From contig NZ_ASWD01000001.1 in NCBI RefSeq assembly GCF_000407485.1, forward strand, positions 496,001-560,000: DNA of 64,000 nucleotides. The letters are read 5' to 3'. Position 1 is the stretch's first letter. Every line of letters starts with the position of its first letter. Below, in pieces: positions 17,163 to 26,169 of this stretch. The DNA comes from Enterococcus pallens ATCC BAA-351. GTDB lineage: Bacteria; Bacillota; Bacilli; Lactobacillales; Enterococcaceae. The position numbers and the translations under genes are program-made. The notes under the pieces were generated by a model. It saw only the letters and a program-made list of their open reading frames with translations, had not been told where the DNA came from and searched no databases.

Positions 17163-17193
17163 GCTTGCAATGACTAGCAATTCTCGCTTGCAA
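17163..17193. repeat. GCTTGCAA direct repeats upstream of the XRE gene
   Basis: GCTTGCAA occurs at 17163-17170 and 17186-17193 (23-bp period), with a related GCTTGTCAA just beyond at about 17205-17213. They are possible operator copies for the XRE-type regulator. Confidence 0.4.
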
Positions 17194-17272
17194 ACGCCTT
17201 GAAGGCTTGTCAAAATACGTTGACATCTTATATTTATTCTGACGGATGAAAAATGAAAAGTAAACAAAAAAA

Positions 17273-17296
17273 GACGATCTAAGTGAATAGATCGCC
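17273..17296 (-). terminator. Terminator of the ABC-F gene
   Basis: CGATCTA/TAGATCG with flanking pairs forms a 7-9 bp stem, followed on the minus strand by seven T residues. Confidence 0.75.
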
Positions 17297-17311
17297 CTCC
17301 AATTTTATCTA

Positions 17312-18838
17312 TTATTCTTCGCCTAAAACAATTACCCGATCCACAAAATCTTCGTAAAAACCATTTTCGTGAGAAACGACGACAACTGTGCCTGGAAATT
17401 TCTCCAAAGCCAGCTGTAAATTCTCTTTGGTTGCTTGATCGATATGGTTTGTTGGTTCATCGAGAATTAGGAAGTTGCTTTTAATCATCGTCATGTCAGC
17501 CAGCTTTACTTTTGTTTGTTCTCCACCACTGAGAGTTTTTAAGCTTTGCTGAGCTAGCTGACTGCTAAGACCTGAACGAGATAGCTGACGACGAAGCTCT
17601 TTGTTATTGGCCTTTGGATAACGATTGCTTAAATACTGAAACGGGGTTTCCAAAGGATTTTCCCAAGCTAATTCCTGAGAAAAATAATTGATCTTCGTGT
17701 GGTTAGGAAAATGGAAGCTGCCACCTAACGCCGGAATTTCACCGATCAAAGTTTTGATCAACGTCGATTTACCAATACCATTAAACCCGCGCAAAGCAAC
17801 CTTTTCGCCATAACGAATAGTTAATTGTAATGGTGCTAATAATGGTTTGTCGTAGCCGACTAACAGCTCATCCGTTTCCAAAGCCAAGGTCGTTACTAGC
17901 GGTACTGGCTCGAACACAATGTTTGGCGTTGGTGCATCTGATGGTGGTGTCAAACGCTCGACCTTCGCCAATTGTTTTTCCCGACTTTTCGCCATGGTTG
18001 AACGAGAACCCGCTTTGTATTTCCGAATATATTCTTCCGTTTTCTTGATATGTGTTTGTTGAGCCTCATATTGGCGCATGTATGTTTCCGCCCGCAATTC
18101 CTTTTGCTTCGATGCTTTTTCCAAATTTCCGGTATATTTGGTGAGCTGTCCAAATTCAATATCCATGATATGTGTCGTTACAGCGTTTAAGAAATCTTGG
18201 TCATGAGAAACGACTAAGAACGTTCCTGGGAAATCCTTTAAGAAATCCGTCAACCAATGTACATGATCATCATCTAAATGGTTGGTGGGCTCATCCAGAA
18301 TTAACAAATCTGGTTTTTCCAACAGCAATTTAGCTAAAAGAATTTTTGAACGCTGTCCTCCACTCAAATTCTTCAGGGGACTATCCATACCAAGAATATT
18401 AATTCCTAATCCAGTAGCCAATTCATCGATCAAGGTATTCATTTGATAAAACTCGCCTTGGTCTAGTTCGTTTTGCAGCTTGCCAGCTCGTTCTAACAAC
18501 CTGTCATCCATATCGGTGGCATAGTCTTCGTACAATTTGATAATCTCTGCTTCCTTGGCAATATCTTCAGCAAAGGCCGTTTGCAGAAACTCTTGAATGG
18601 TTAAGGTTTCATCCACATTTACATACTGGTCCAAGTAGCCCACATGAAATTTAGGGGAAACGACAATTTGTCCCTCATCCGGCAAAATTTCACCAGTAAT
18701 AATCTTAATCAAAGTACTTTTGCCAGCACCATTCCGACCAATTAGGCCCACATGTTCACCTTTATTAATTTGCGCATTAATTTTTTCATACAGCAGCTTA
18801 TCGCCAAACTGCTGAGTAATATCTACTAAATTCATCAT
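17312..18838 (-). CDS. ABC-F ATPase (YfmM/YkpA-like ribosome-associated factor)
   Basis: The 508-residue soluble protein has two ATP-binding cassettes: Walker A GRNGAGKST (about 36-44) and GFNGIGKST, signatures LSGGQRSK and LSGGEQTK, and Walker B LLILDEPTNHLDD and FLILDEPTNHID. A charged linker (ETYMRQYEAQQTHIKKTEEY, about 245-300) joins them. No membrane segments are present, as in ABC-F proteins that act on the ribosome. The sequence looks closest to B. subtilis YfmM. A drug-resistance role is possible but not shown. AAGGAG lies 11 nt before the ATG. A second ATG directly follows. Confidence 0.9.
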   Translation of the reverse strand: MMNLVDITQQFGDKLLYEKINAQINKGEHVGLIGRNGAGKSTLIKIITGEILPDEGQIVVSPKFHVGYLDQYVNVDETLTIQEFLQTAFAEDIAKEAEIIKLYEDYATDMDDRLLERAGKLQNELDQGEFYQMNTLIDELATGLGINILGMDSPLKNLSGGQRSKILLAKLLLEKPDLLILDEPTNHLDDDHVHWLTDFLKDFPGTFLVVSHDQDFLNAVTTHIMDIEFGQLTKYTGNLEKASKQKELRAETYMRQYEAQQTHIKKTEEYIRKYKAGSRSTMAKSREKQLAKVERLTPPSDAPTPNIVFEPVPLVTTLALETDELLVGYDKPLLAPLQLTIRYGEKVALRGFNGIGKSTLIKTLIGEIPALGGSFHFPNHTKINYFSQELAWENPLETPFQYLSNRYPKANNKELRRQLSRSGLSSQLAQQSLKTLSGGEQTKVKLADMTMIKSNFLILDEPTNHIDQATKENLQLALEKFPGTVVVVSHENGFYEDFVDRVIVLGEE

Positions 18839-18943
18839 AACTTTTCTATCTCCTTATTTACTGTTTCATTCTAGTGCAGGAAAACATCACCGATTCTAAC
18901 AGCTATTTCGTGCATATGTGCATGCTGCGAAAAGCAAGACTAA

Positions 18944-19049
18944 CAAAAAAACCGCAGACAACAGCAATTGTCTGCAGCTACAACGTCTTTTTCCAAATCG
19001 AAAACACCAAGCACGACAAATAAAACTGCCTATTTCGGGCGTTTTCGAT
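18944..19049 (-). promoter_or_regulatory. ABC-F leader: intrinsic terminator and upstream hairpin (attenuator candidate)
   Basis: Between the leader promoter and the ABC-F start, the minus strand holds a hairpin with arms at 19049-19038 and 19008-18997 (ATCGAAAACGCC paired with GGTGTTTTCGAT), then a terminator (GCAGACAA at 18975-18968 with TTGTCTGC at 18961-18954, then seven T). TTGTCGTGC at about 19018-19010 could pair with the terminator arm as an antiterminator. The layout is that of translation-responsive attenuators found before several ABC-F genes. Confidence 0.65.
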
Positions 19050-19086
19050 GAAGTCTCAACCTTTATTGTATGCCCCTAACAATGCT

Positions 19087-19149
19087 TCATCGTATCCATT
19101 TGTTAAGAGCTGATTTTCTTGTAAATCTAAAATAGTAATCGTAAATCAT
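19087..19149 (-). CDS. Leader peptide (20 aa) of the ABC-F gene
   Basis: ATG 19149 opens a 20-codon ORF starting MIYDYYFRFTRK and ending KWIR, with AGAGGG 8 nt upstream and the transcription start about 17 nt before. It precedes the attenuator hairpins. Ribosome stalling in such peptides is how antibiotic-responsive ABC-F leaders work in known cases. For this one it is inferred from layout. Confidence 0.55.
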   Translation of the reverse strand: MIYDYYFRFTRKSALNKWIR

Positions 19150-19173
19150 CAGATGTTCCCTCTTTCGCCAAGA

Positions 19174-19202
19174 ATCATAACATGTTAGAAGGAAAGTGTC
19201 AA
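19174..19202 (-). promoter_or_regulatory. Leader promoter of the ABC-F gene
   Basis: TTGACA (19202-19197) and TATGAT (19179-19174) are separated by exactly 17 bp on the minus strand. The predicted start near 19167 gives a leader of about 330 nt before the ABC-F start codon. Confidence 0.8.
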
Positions 19203-19449
19203 AAAGATGGGGGAGTTTTTGGGAAAGTAGCTTTATTAAACTACTAATTACTTAATCTATAAATACCTATCCCATCCCTTCTATATAATTGCTTCAATGA
19301 ACAATTACTACTTTTTATGTCCCTCATTACTTGCTTCAAAGAGTTAGACGAATATGATTTTTCCTGATTATCATCCTAAATCGGATACCCATTAATCTCC
19401 AAAGCTATTGTGGGTAAATTTATCTTTATGCTTAATAAAGTAAAATGGA
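19203..19449. other. Intergenic stretch without recognised features
   Basis: This AT-rich stretch between the ABC-F promoter and the LPXTG-gene terminator shows no convincing ORF, repeat or RNA. Confidence 0.5.
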
Positions 19450-19472
19450 CTCTCTTTGAAAACCAAAGAGAG
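19450..19472 (-). terminator. Terminator of the LPXTG gene
   Basis: CTCTCTTTG/CAAAGAGAG forms a perfect 9-bp stem with a 5-nt loop just past the stop codon. The minus-strand tail is CCATTTTACTTT, a weak T-run. Confidence 0.65.
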
Positions 19473-19487
19473 CTCACATTTTTACTA

Positions 19488-22130
19488 TTAATCAAATTTT
19501 TTCCTACTCTTTAAAAACGCACCTGCCAAAGCAACACCAAGGGTTGAAATACCTATCAACGATAAAACGAAAGATCCTTTTTCCCCTGTCTGAGGGAGTC
19601 CTTTAGTTTCCGTTGCTCCTTGTGTATTAACGTGACTGTATTTATCTACGTTTACAGTTTTTACTTTCCCATTATTTGATTCTTTGCCAGTATTTTTTGG
19701 TGCTGAATTATTCTGACCGCCATCATCTGCATTTTTGTTATCAGAATTAGTATCTTTATCTTTTGTTCCATTATTGTTGGCGTTGCCTGCATTGTTGTTG
19801 GTTCCGCCATTGTTACCTGCTCCTGAGTTGTTTCCATTATTCGATCCGTTGTTGCCAGAACCATTATTGCCGCTATTTCCATTATTTCCGTTATTACCAC
19901 TGTCGTCTTTTTTGACTAGTTCACTCATTGCTGTCTGTAGTGTTTCCGTCAGCCAGTCTAGCCATGATTGACTAACTTCCTCTGGATAAGTTCCGTCAAT
20001 TATCGCTTGTAAAAATTCATTGACAGGCGTTTCACCAATTGCTTGATCCGCAAGAATTTGCTGCATCTTCTTCCATGATTCTGGTGTATAATCGGCTTCC
20101 TTCAGTCCATTAAACTGATTCATCGCTTCTTTTGCCTTTGAAAAATCTTCTGCTGGATCTTCTCTTTTAACAACTGAATAGCCACTGCCAGTTTTATATC
20201 CTTGACGAATAACTGAAATATCCCTACGACCTTCCCCATGGAAAATGATTCCTTCGTCAGTAATAATATCTTGATCGTTGCCAGTAGAGATTATATAATC
20301 ATTTTTATTCAAATAAAGGTTCTCATAAGTACCATCCGAATAATAAAGTTGCATCATGAAACTTGAGAATGGTGCAAGTTCCCCATCAAAAGACATTCCT
20401 GGGTAAGGGACTAAGTTTATACCGGTTAAACTTTTAGTTCCGTCGTTGCGGACTAAGTTTCTACGAGCATCCACCATACCTTGATAAGCTGTGAATAATT
20501 CTCTTTCATAGGCACCATGATCTTTTGTTTCTTGTTCCAATAGTGTTTTTGTGTTCAAATATTCTTGATCAAATAACTGTTTGGATGCACTGGTATAGCT
20601 AGTTGTATCTTGATAAATGTCTTGCAATGAATCAAAAATCTCTTTGATACGATGTTGTATTTTTTCTCCATACATAAAGTAATGGTCAATAAAATTCAGG
20701 TGCATTCCCCCTAAAGGTTGCGATAAAAGATCTATTTCCTTCTGAGAAATATCTGTACGATTTCTAATTTCTAAATAATCCTGATAGATGCTGTTCCAAG
20801 CCTCCCAGTCACTCCACCATTGAAAATGATCATAAATATCTTTTAATTGAACATATGCTTCATAATCTGCGAGAGAAGCATCATACTTAGACCAATCTAA
20901 TTCACCTGCTTCAAAAACAGCTGTTAAGGTTATATCTTGACGTATCTCTGTTCCGTGACCAGCAAGCCACTCTTGATTTTCTGTACGCCATCCAACAAAT
21001 CGATGTCCTGCAGCTGGAGTAACCGTAGGCAATTCATCGTAAGATAAATAGTAGCCTGTTTTTCTTTCAATTGGATTAGCATCTGACAATAGTCCATTTC
21101 CCTCAACTGCAAAAGAAATGGTGGAATATGTTACTGGTGCCCGTTGATCAACAATTAATGTAACATTATATTTTGCATCGCCAATTTCATAGATAATAGG
21201 CTGTCCATTACGTCCACCGGTTCCTTCTACAGGATAATCAGAGTCATAATCCCAAGCATACCAATAAAACTCATCGGAATCTTCATTCGGGAACGTACAT
21301 GAGATGTACCCCACTTCCCAACCATCTTCATCATATATATTGAAGCTGTAGCTTTCCCCGTTGGAGCTAATATAAGGGGGAGTCTCAGTTGTACGAAAAG
21401 TAGCAGAATAATTCTTTGGAACAATTTTTCGATAGTTAAACTGAATTCGAATCGCTTCATTCATTTCAACTCCACCAGGTGTTACAGTGTACGCTTTATT
21501 CTGATAATCAGTTGTTACCATAGAATGTGGATCGTTAATCGCAGGAAAGGTTGTTGCTACTGTGTAGCCTGCTATTTCTGGTGCCGTAATTGTCTTTGAT
21601 TCATTGACAGGTACTTGAAATGTTTGTTCATATAATGTGTTGTTCTTATTGTCGGCGCACCATAAAATTACGTTTACCATACCAACTTTGGGTGCATTTT
21701 CTTCTGTTTCTTCTTCAGGTTCAAATTCATTTTCTTGAACTTGAACTGTGGCAGTATCACTAGTAATGGATTCTTGTTCTGCCGGTTCAGCAACCACTAC
21801 TTCCTGAGCAGCATTACTTTCCGAAGTAGAAACTTCTGCTTCTGCTTCTTCAATAACGGAAACTTCAGGTGTTTCTGGTTTAGCTTCTGGCTCTTGTACG
21901 GCTGGTGCTTCTAATGGTGCAGGATCAGGATTGAGCAAAGTATTTCCTGTTAAATCTGCTGTCTCGGCAGTTGCTTCCACCGGAGTAACTTCTTCAGCCA
22001 TTACACTTACTGAACCTAATACCATTGGACAAAGTAAGGTTACAACTGTGGTTACTTGATAAAAGCACTTATTCCGTTTGTTTTGTACTATTTTTTTCTT
22101 GTGGTAACGCATCATTCGTGTGTTTTTCAT
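19488..22130 (-). CDS. LPXTG cell-wall-anchored surface protein
   Basis: The 880-residue protein has a long basic signal peptide (MKNTRMMRYHKKKIVQNK, hydrophobic VTTVVTLLCPMVLGSVSVMA, cleavage near AEE), an acidic Thr/Glu/Pro-rich stalk (about 50-155), a MucBP-like segment (about 158-245), an InlB-type repeat-like segment (NGLLSDANPIERKTGYY, WRTENQEWLAGHGTEI, about 335-405), helical regions, a FIVAR-like region (YTPESWKKMQQIL, about 680-750), a low-complexity Asn/Gly tract (about 760-830) and an LPQTG sorting signal with a hydrophobic helix and a KSRKKFD tail. It should be attached to peptidoglycan by sortase. The divergent neighbour is a STAND ATPase. Its signal peptide and FIVAR region resemble the LPXTG protein on the integrated element. 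Confidence 0.92.
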   Translation of the reverse strand: MKNTRMMRYHKKKIVQNKRNKCFYQVTTVVTLLCPMVLGSVSVMAEEVTPVEATAETADLTGNTLLNPDPAPLEAPAVQEPEAKPETPEVSVIEEAEAEVSTSESNAAQEVVVAEPAEQESITSDTATVQVQENEFEPEEETEENAPKVGMVNVILWCADNKNNTLYEQTFQVPVNESKTITAPEIAGYTVATTFPAINDPHSMVTTDYQNKAYTVTPGGVEMNEAIRIQFNYRKIVPKNYSATFRTTETPPYISSNGESYSFNIYDEDGWEVGYISCTFPNEDSDEFYWYAWDYDSDYPVEGTGGRNGQPIIYEIGDAKYNVTLIVDQRAPVTYSTISFAVEGNGLLSDANPIERKTGYYLSYDELPTVTPAAGHRFVGWRTENQEWLAGHGTEIRQDITLTAVFEAGELDWSKYDASLADYEAYVQLKDIYDHFQWWSDWEAWNSIYQDYLEIRNRTDISQKEIDLLSQPLGGMHLNFIDHYFMYGEKIQHRIKEIFDSLQDIYQDTTSYTSASKQLFDQEYLNTKTLLEQETKDHGAYERELFTAYQGMVDARRNLVRNDGTKSLTGINLVPYPGMSFDGELAPFSSFMMQLYYSDGTYENLYLNKNDYIISTGNDQDIITDEGIIFHGEGRRDISVIRQGYKTGSGYSVVKREDPAEDFSKAKEAMNQFNGLKEADYTPESWKKMQQILADQAIGETPVNEFLQAIIDGTYPEEVSQSWLDWLTETLQTAMSELVKKDDSGNNGNNGNSGNNGSGNNGSNNGNNSGAGNNGGTNNNAGNANNNGTKDKDTNSDNKNADDGGQNNSAPKNTGKESNNGKVKTVNVDKYSHVNTQGATETKGLPQTGEKGSFVLSLIGISTLGVALAGAFLKSRKKFD

Positions 22131-22502
22131 TTTTAACTCCTTTTTAATACCCTTTTTTTGTATTTGTAAAGCTTTTTTATGATACTCTCCGCTTGCTAAA
22201 AATAGTCTAAAAACGAATCCTAATCTATTTTCTAAATTTTAAAAATCGAAGAGTTCGATTAATTTTATCATTAATAATAAAAAGTCATACTATCAAAATT
22301 ACCGATAAACGAGTAAATTTTTCCACCCTTTAAAACACTGATAAATCAACGTTTTTTCGAAAAAAATAAGAGTTTTCGTTTTTATTGGGATTTTTTGAAT
22401 TAATTGAACAGATTTCAAAATTGCTTGATTTTTTTATATTTTGCTTTACATTATAAAGTAAAGAGATCATTCGTTTACGCATTTGAAAGGCAGGTTTTCG
22501 TT
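22131..22502. other. Divergent intergenic control region (LPXTG / STAND)
   Basis: The 372 bp are very AT-rich. On the plus strand TTGATT (about 22435-22440), 18 bp, then CATTAT precede the STAND start, and CTTTAC/GTAAAG is an inverted repeat around 22443-22462. On the minus strand the LPXTG gene has AAAAGGAG before ATG 22130; its promoter is not clear. No small gene was found. Confidence 0.45.
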
Positions 22503-25229
22503 ATGTCAGATAACGCACGTCAAATGAGAAAAATCCGAAGTAAAATAGCTTATAATCTTATAAAATTGATTCCAAATGTCAAGTTGCTCACTGATGATTA
22601 TTTTTCAGTTTCTGAATCGACAATTATTGATTGTCGAGCCGGTAGAGCAAACCCTAGTAAGGGAACGATGCGGCTTTTGCTTCCAAGAATTAAACTCGTA
22701 TATCAAGAAAATTATTATGACGCAGACAAAGAAAACTTGGCTGAAATGAGATCTTTGCTGAATAATTTCAATCAAGATCTAATGGCACTTGGAGTCTTTG
22801 CTCAGTCTAATGAACCAAAATACATCGAGCCTGATGAAAATATTTGTAAACAATTGATTCCGTATTGTCTAAATCTAATCGAATATGATCGGTTGTCAGT
22901 TCCTTACTGGCTAACTTACCGGCCGGATGATCAAAAGAAATTGTCCTTCCCTCCTTATCTATCTCCTAGTAAAATGAAAGGTCAGATTATTATTGGTCGA
23001 GAAAAAGAATGTGAGGAGATCCATCAGTTGTTGAATACATGTAAGGATCCTATTTACTTGTATTCCATGGCAGGTCTTGGGAAAACCACTATAGTACAAA
23101 AATATGTGAGAGTATATTCTGATCGGCTGGATCTGATGATTTCTGTTCCTTCTAGCTCTAAAAATGTTTGTTACGATGTTTTAAATGAATTAGCTCCTGA
23201 ACAGCTGAATTATTCAAACGACAATAGTACTGGCAAGAATATCATTAAAGCCTTATACAAATTTGCAGAAGGTATGAAAAACTATGAGAAACAAGTACTT
23301 TTGATAATCGACAATCTTGATTCAGATGATCAATTATTCTCAATTGACCATCTGAAACCGTTAAGAGACATCGGCTGGAAAATTCTTATCACTACTCGAA
23401 TTACAAACGAGGCAATTGCCAGCAAAACGATTTACGAAATTAAGCATTTATCTGAAGAAAATTGTATACGACTATTTAATTATTATTATTTTGATAATGA
23501 AGCTAAACAAGAGCTTTTCCCCAACCAAGAAAAGAAGTTAAGAAAACTACTAAAAATCCTGAAATACCACACGTATTTGACTCAATTAGTAGCACAGGTA
23601 GGAAAAAGTTCAGGTGCTGATATTTCCGAATTGCTAGACACAATTGTTGAAAAAAAAACGAATACCTTGAAATTGGATGGTATCCTAGATGCCAAAGTTT
23701 ATGATAAGCGAGAACATAAAAATCGAAAAATTCGAAATATCATTTTAACTTTAATTAATATGAGCAAACTAGATAAGAATGAAAAACGAATACTAGGTTA
23801 TTTTACTCTGATGCCTGATACTCCTTCAAGCCAGCAACTATTGATCCAATGGATGTCGGATGAAAAAGAATTATTGCCGATTCCGCTGTGTACTGTTCTT
23901 ACGGGTCTCTGTGAGAAGAGCTTGCTATTGAAGGGGAATTCAGGAGATCGAGAGTATAAATGCCATAGTCTTGTTCAAAATGCACTAACCATGGACAAGG
24001 AAACGAAGGACTCTTTTGACTACTTACCCTTTATAAAAAATGTGACGCAATACTTGAATTTTCCTTATGACGGTGTGGAACGAACAGATATTTTCAAAAA
24101 CTTACCTAATCTTTCTGTGATTCTAGCAAAATATAATGAAGAAACGAAAGAACGTTATCAGTTAATTAAACAATATCTTTCTTGTTGCATTTATTTTGGC
24201 TGCTGCAACACAGAATGCCTTGAATACAAGGAAGAAATGCTAAATCTGTTTAATAAATTTTATTCAACAGAATCTGAGAATTACCAGTTGGAAAAAATTA
24301 TTTGCCAATATATTAACAACGAAACATACTTTCAAGCCTCGAATGAAATAGGCAAAGCTTCAAAAGTCAGAAAAATGCGGATGATAACGGCTGAAGCTGC
24401 CAAAAGCTATTATGAAGAAAAACCTTTATTGTGTATACGGATTAATCAAATGTATGCAAGTTCTCTAAATCGAGATGGGGAATTCGAAGAAGCATTAAAA
24501 TTACTAAATGAACAGGAAAAAAATATTCAATTTGCTCTACAACAGAAGGATCTTTCAAATACTGACGAATGGAATTATGCACTCTTTAGAAATTATGAAT
24601 TGCTAGGCATAGTTAGCAACGCCCAATGGTTGGATGATAAGTCGAAATCTTTAGAGGAGATCCTAACTATTCGAAAAAAATATTTAAAAATTGGCAAAAC
24701 TTTTTTGACAAAAGATTCTTATAAATTACGCTCCTGTTATAATGACTTAGGAATGACTTATCTCTATATGTATGATGAGAAAAAAGATGATTCACTCTTA
24801 AACGAGGCTGAGCATTATTTGCAACTTTCCTACCAAATAGCGGTTGAGCGTTACGGCGAAAATTCCAGCCAGTGTATTACAGCAACTAAAAACGTTGCAA
24901 GCTTATTTATACGAAGATATGATTTTGCAAAAGCCAAAATGTATGCCACGATCGCCTATATGTTAAGAAAAAGCAAAACAAACTCAGATTCAACCCGCGG
25001 ACTTATGATAGATGCTCGATTTTTAGGTTTAATTCATTTAAAAGAGTTTCAGCATCAGACAACAAAAGAGCGCTCCTTGTTAGAAAAGGCACTCGAGTAC
25101 TCCAAAGAAGCACTCGAAATTTCAGAGCGTTTACATGCAGGTGAGGATAATCGAGACAGCAGACGAAATCGTGCAAGGATTCAAGAAATTGAACAAGAAA
25201 TTGATTATTTTGATAATTCTCAAGAATAA
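22503..25229 (+). CDS. STAND (NB-ARC-type) NTPase with N-terminal HTH-like region and C-terminal TPR-like repeats
   Basis: The 908-residue cytoplasmic protein has a possible HTH (about 10-60, DDYFSVSESTIIDCRAG), a nucleotide-binding domain from about 160 (Walker A YSMAGLGKTTI at 187-197, Walker B QVLLIIDNLDSDD at 264-276, sensor-like KILITTR at 293-299), a winged-helix/lid region, and a long helical C-terminal half with tetratricopeptide-like units (EFEEALKLLNEQEKNI, LNEAEHYLQLSYQIAVERYG, EKALEYSKEALEISERLH). STAND proteins act as ATP-dependent sensors in transcription control (MalT/AfsR type) or in anti-phage defence. Divergence from the LPXTG gene favours a regulator. ATG 22503 has GAAAGGCAGG upstream. 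Confidence 0.85.
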   Translation: MSDNARQMRKIRSKIAYNLIKLIPNVKLLTDDYFSVSESTIIDCRAGRANPSKGTMRLLLPRIKLVYQENYYDADKENLAEMRSLLNNFNQDLMALGVFAQSNEPKYIEPDENICKQLIPYCLNLIEYDRLSVPYWLTYRPDDQKKLSFPPYLSPSKMKGQIIIGREKECEEIHQLLNTCKDPIYLYSMAGLGKTTIVQKYVRVYSDRLDLMISVPSSSKNVCYDVLNELAPEQLNYSNDNSTGKNIIKALYKFAEGMKNYEKQVLLIIDNLDSDDQLFSIDHLKPLRDIGWKILITTRITNEAIASKTIYEIKHLSEENCIRLFNYYYFDNEAKQELFPNQEKKLRKLLKILKYHTYLTQLVAQVGKSSGADISELLDTIVEKKTNTLKLDGILDAKVYDKREHKNRKIRNIILTLINMSKLDKNEKRILGYFTLMPDTPSSQQLLIQWMSDEKELLPIPLCTVLTGLCEKSLLLKGNSGDREYKCHSLVQNALTMDKETKDSFDYLPFIKNVTQYLNFPYDGVERTDIFKNLPNLSVILAKYNEETKERYQLIKQYLSCCIYFGCCNTECLEYKEEMLNLFNKFYSTESENYQLEKIICQYINNETYFQASNEIGKASKVRKMRMITAEAAKSYYEEKPLLCIRINQMYASSLNRDGEFEEALKLLNEQEKNIQFALQQKDLSNTDEWNYALFRNYELLGIVSNAQWLDDKSKSLEEILTIRKKYLKIGKTFLTKDSYKLRSCYNDLGMTYLYMYDEKKDDSLLNEAEHYLQLSYQIAVERYGENSSQCITATKNVASLFIRRYDFAKAKMYATIAYMLRKSKTNSDSTRGLMIDARFLGLIHLKEFQHQTTKERSLLEKALEYSKEALEISERLHAGEDNRDSRRNRARIQEIEQEIDYFDNSQE

Positions 25230-25235
25230 AACAGA

Positions 25236-25285
25236 AGTCCAATTGAGAGGATGTAATATAAACCTCAACTGGACTTACTTTTTTT
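25236..25285 (+). terminator. Terminator of the STAND gene
   Basis: AGTCCAATTGAG (25236-25247) pairs with CTCAACTGGACT (25264-25275), followed by a run of seven T at 25279-25285. Confidence 0.75.
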
Positions 25286-25291
25286 AAGATG

Positions 25292-25951
25292 TTAAAGTTC
25301 CCATCCTTCTTTAGCCATCGCCATTTCCCAAAAAGCATACTCCATCCTACTGCTAATCACAAAAGCCTCTATCATCTGTTGCTGTTCATCTTTTCCACTT
25401 GCTTCATACAATCGGTCCAAAGCTGCTCGTTCTTTCAGAATTCCTTGGGCTGCTTCTTCACCTGAATAAGTTTCGATCCATCGCTGATATAATGGATTTG
25501 GTGATCCAGATTGAATTAGTCGAACTCCGATTTCTTGATATAACCAAGCGCATGGCAGCATTCCAGCAAAGGCTGCGTTAGGTGTGCCGTCAATCAACTG
25601 ACGATACATATGAGAAACATAGTGATAAGCGGTTGGTGCGATCGGTGTTTCAGCGATCTCTTTTTCAGTGATGTTTAGTTCGTTGAAAAAATCTTCACGA
25701 ACTGCAATTTCTCCTAAACGAAGATTTTCCGCGTTTTCTCTCAGCAAGGCCTTCACCTCTTGATCAGTTGTTTGATCAGCGATTAATTCATAAAGCTTGC
25801 TGAAGTGTTCCAAGTAATAACGATCCTGCAATAAATAGAAACGAAAAATTTCTGGTGACAAAGTTCCATCCCCGATCGCATGAACAAATGGATGAACAAA
25901 ACTTTCTTCCCAATAAGGTGCTGCCTCTTTACGTGCGATTTCTGTAAACAT
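25292..25951 (-). CDS. tenA: Thiaminase II / aminopyrimidine aminohydrolase
   Basis: The 219-residue all-helical protein matches TenA: HPFVHAIGDGTLSPEIFRFYLLQDRYYLEHFSKLY (in segments, residues about 19-53) and ACAWLYQEIG-like GMLPCAWLYQEIGVRL, where Cys and Glu are the family catalytic positions, and the C-terminal FVISSRMEYAFWEMA. It salvages the pyrimidine of degraded thiamin. ATG 25951 has GGAGGA 5 nt upstream. The upstream THI-box riboswitch and terminator place it under TPP repression. It is alone, without thiM/thiD/thiE nearby. Confidence 0.93.
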   Translation of the reverse strand: MFTEIARKEAAPYWEESFVHPFVHAIGDGTLSPEIFRFYLLQDRYYLEHFSKLYELIADQTTDQEVKALLRENAENLRLGEIAVREDFFNELNITEKEIAETPIAPTAYHYVSHMYRQLIDGTPNAAFAGMLPCAWLYQEIGVRLIQSGSPNPLYQRWIETYSGEEAAQGILKERAALDRLYEASGKDEQQQMIEAFVISSRMEYAFWEMAMAKEGWEL

Positions 25952-26030
25952 TCGTATCCTCCACATTCATTTTTAGTCAAAAAAAACTCCTCAAAGTAAG
26001 TTCACTAAGAGAAGTTTGCTAAAAAAGCAA

Positions 26031-26063
26031 AAACAAAACCCGACCACAAAAAAGCGATCGGGT
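26031..26063 (-). terminator. Riboswitch-controlled terminator before tenA
   Basis: ACCCGA (26063-26058) pairs with TCGGGT (26043-26038) on the minus strand, followed by TTTGTTTTTG. It lies between the TPP aptamer and tenA, where the expression platform is expected. Confidence 0.7.
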
Positions 26064-26091
26064 ACAATGACGGTTTCTACATAAAAAAATG

Positions 26092-26169
26092 CTACACAAG
26101 TCCCTGCGTCAGTACTAACTGTTTCAGGTTCAATGGGTATAATCTCAGCTTCAAAAGCACCCCTAGTGT
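26092..26169 (-). promoter_or_regulatory. TPP (THI-box) riboswitch
   Basis: The minus strand carries the conserved aptamer landmarks in order: GGGGTGC, CTGAGA, ATACCC, TGAACCTGA, and GACGCAGGGA, closed by an ACACTAG/CTTGTGT P1 helix. It is about 140 nt upstream of tenA, with an intervening intrinsic terminator, so TPP binding should stop transcription. Confidence 0.93.

Noticed and set aside
17312-18838. ABC-F gene as a known antibiotic-resistance determinant
   Set aside because: Linker length and sequence look like the YfmM/YkpA group rather than Lsa, Msr or OptrA. Resistance cannot be claimed without testing.
19740-19915. Short tandem repeats as a CRISPR or VNTR
   Set aside because: The repeats are degenerate codons of an Asn/Gly linker; there are no spacers or fixed period.
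19735-19971. Long plus-strand ORF rich in Leu/Pro opposite the LPXTG gene
   Set aside because: It is the complement of the Asn/Gly-rich linker, a typical low-complexity shadow frame, with no ribosome site.
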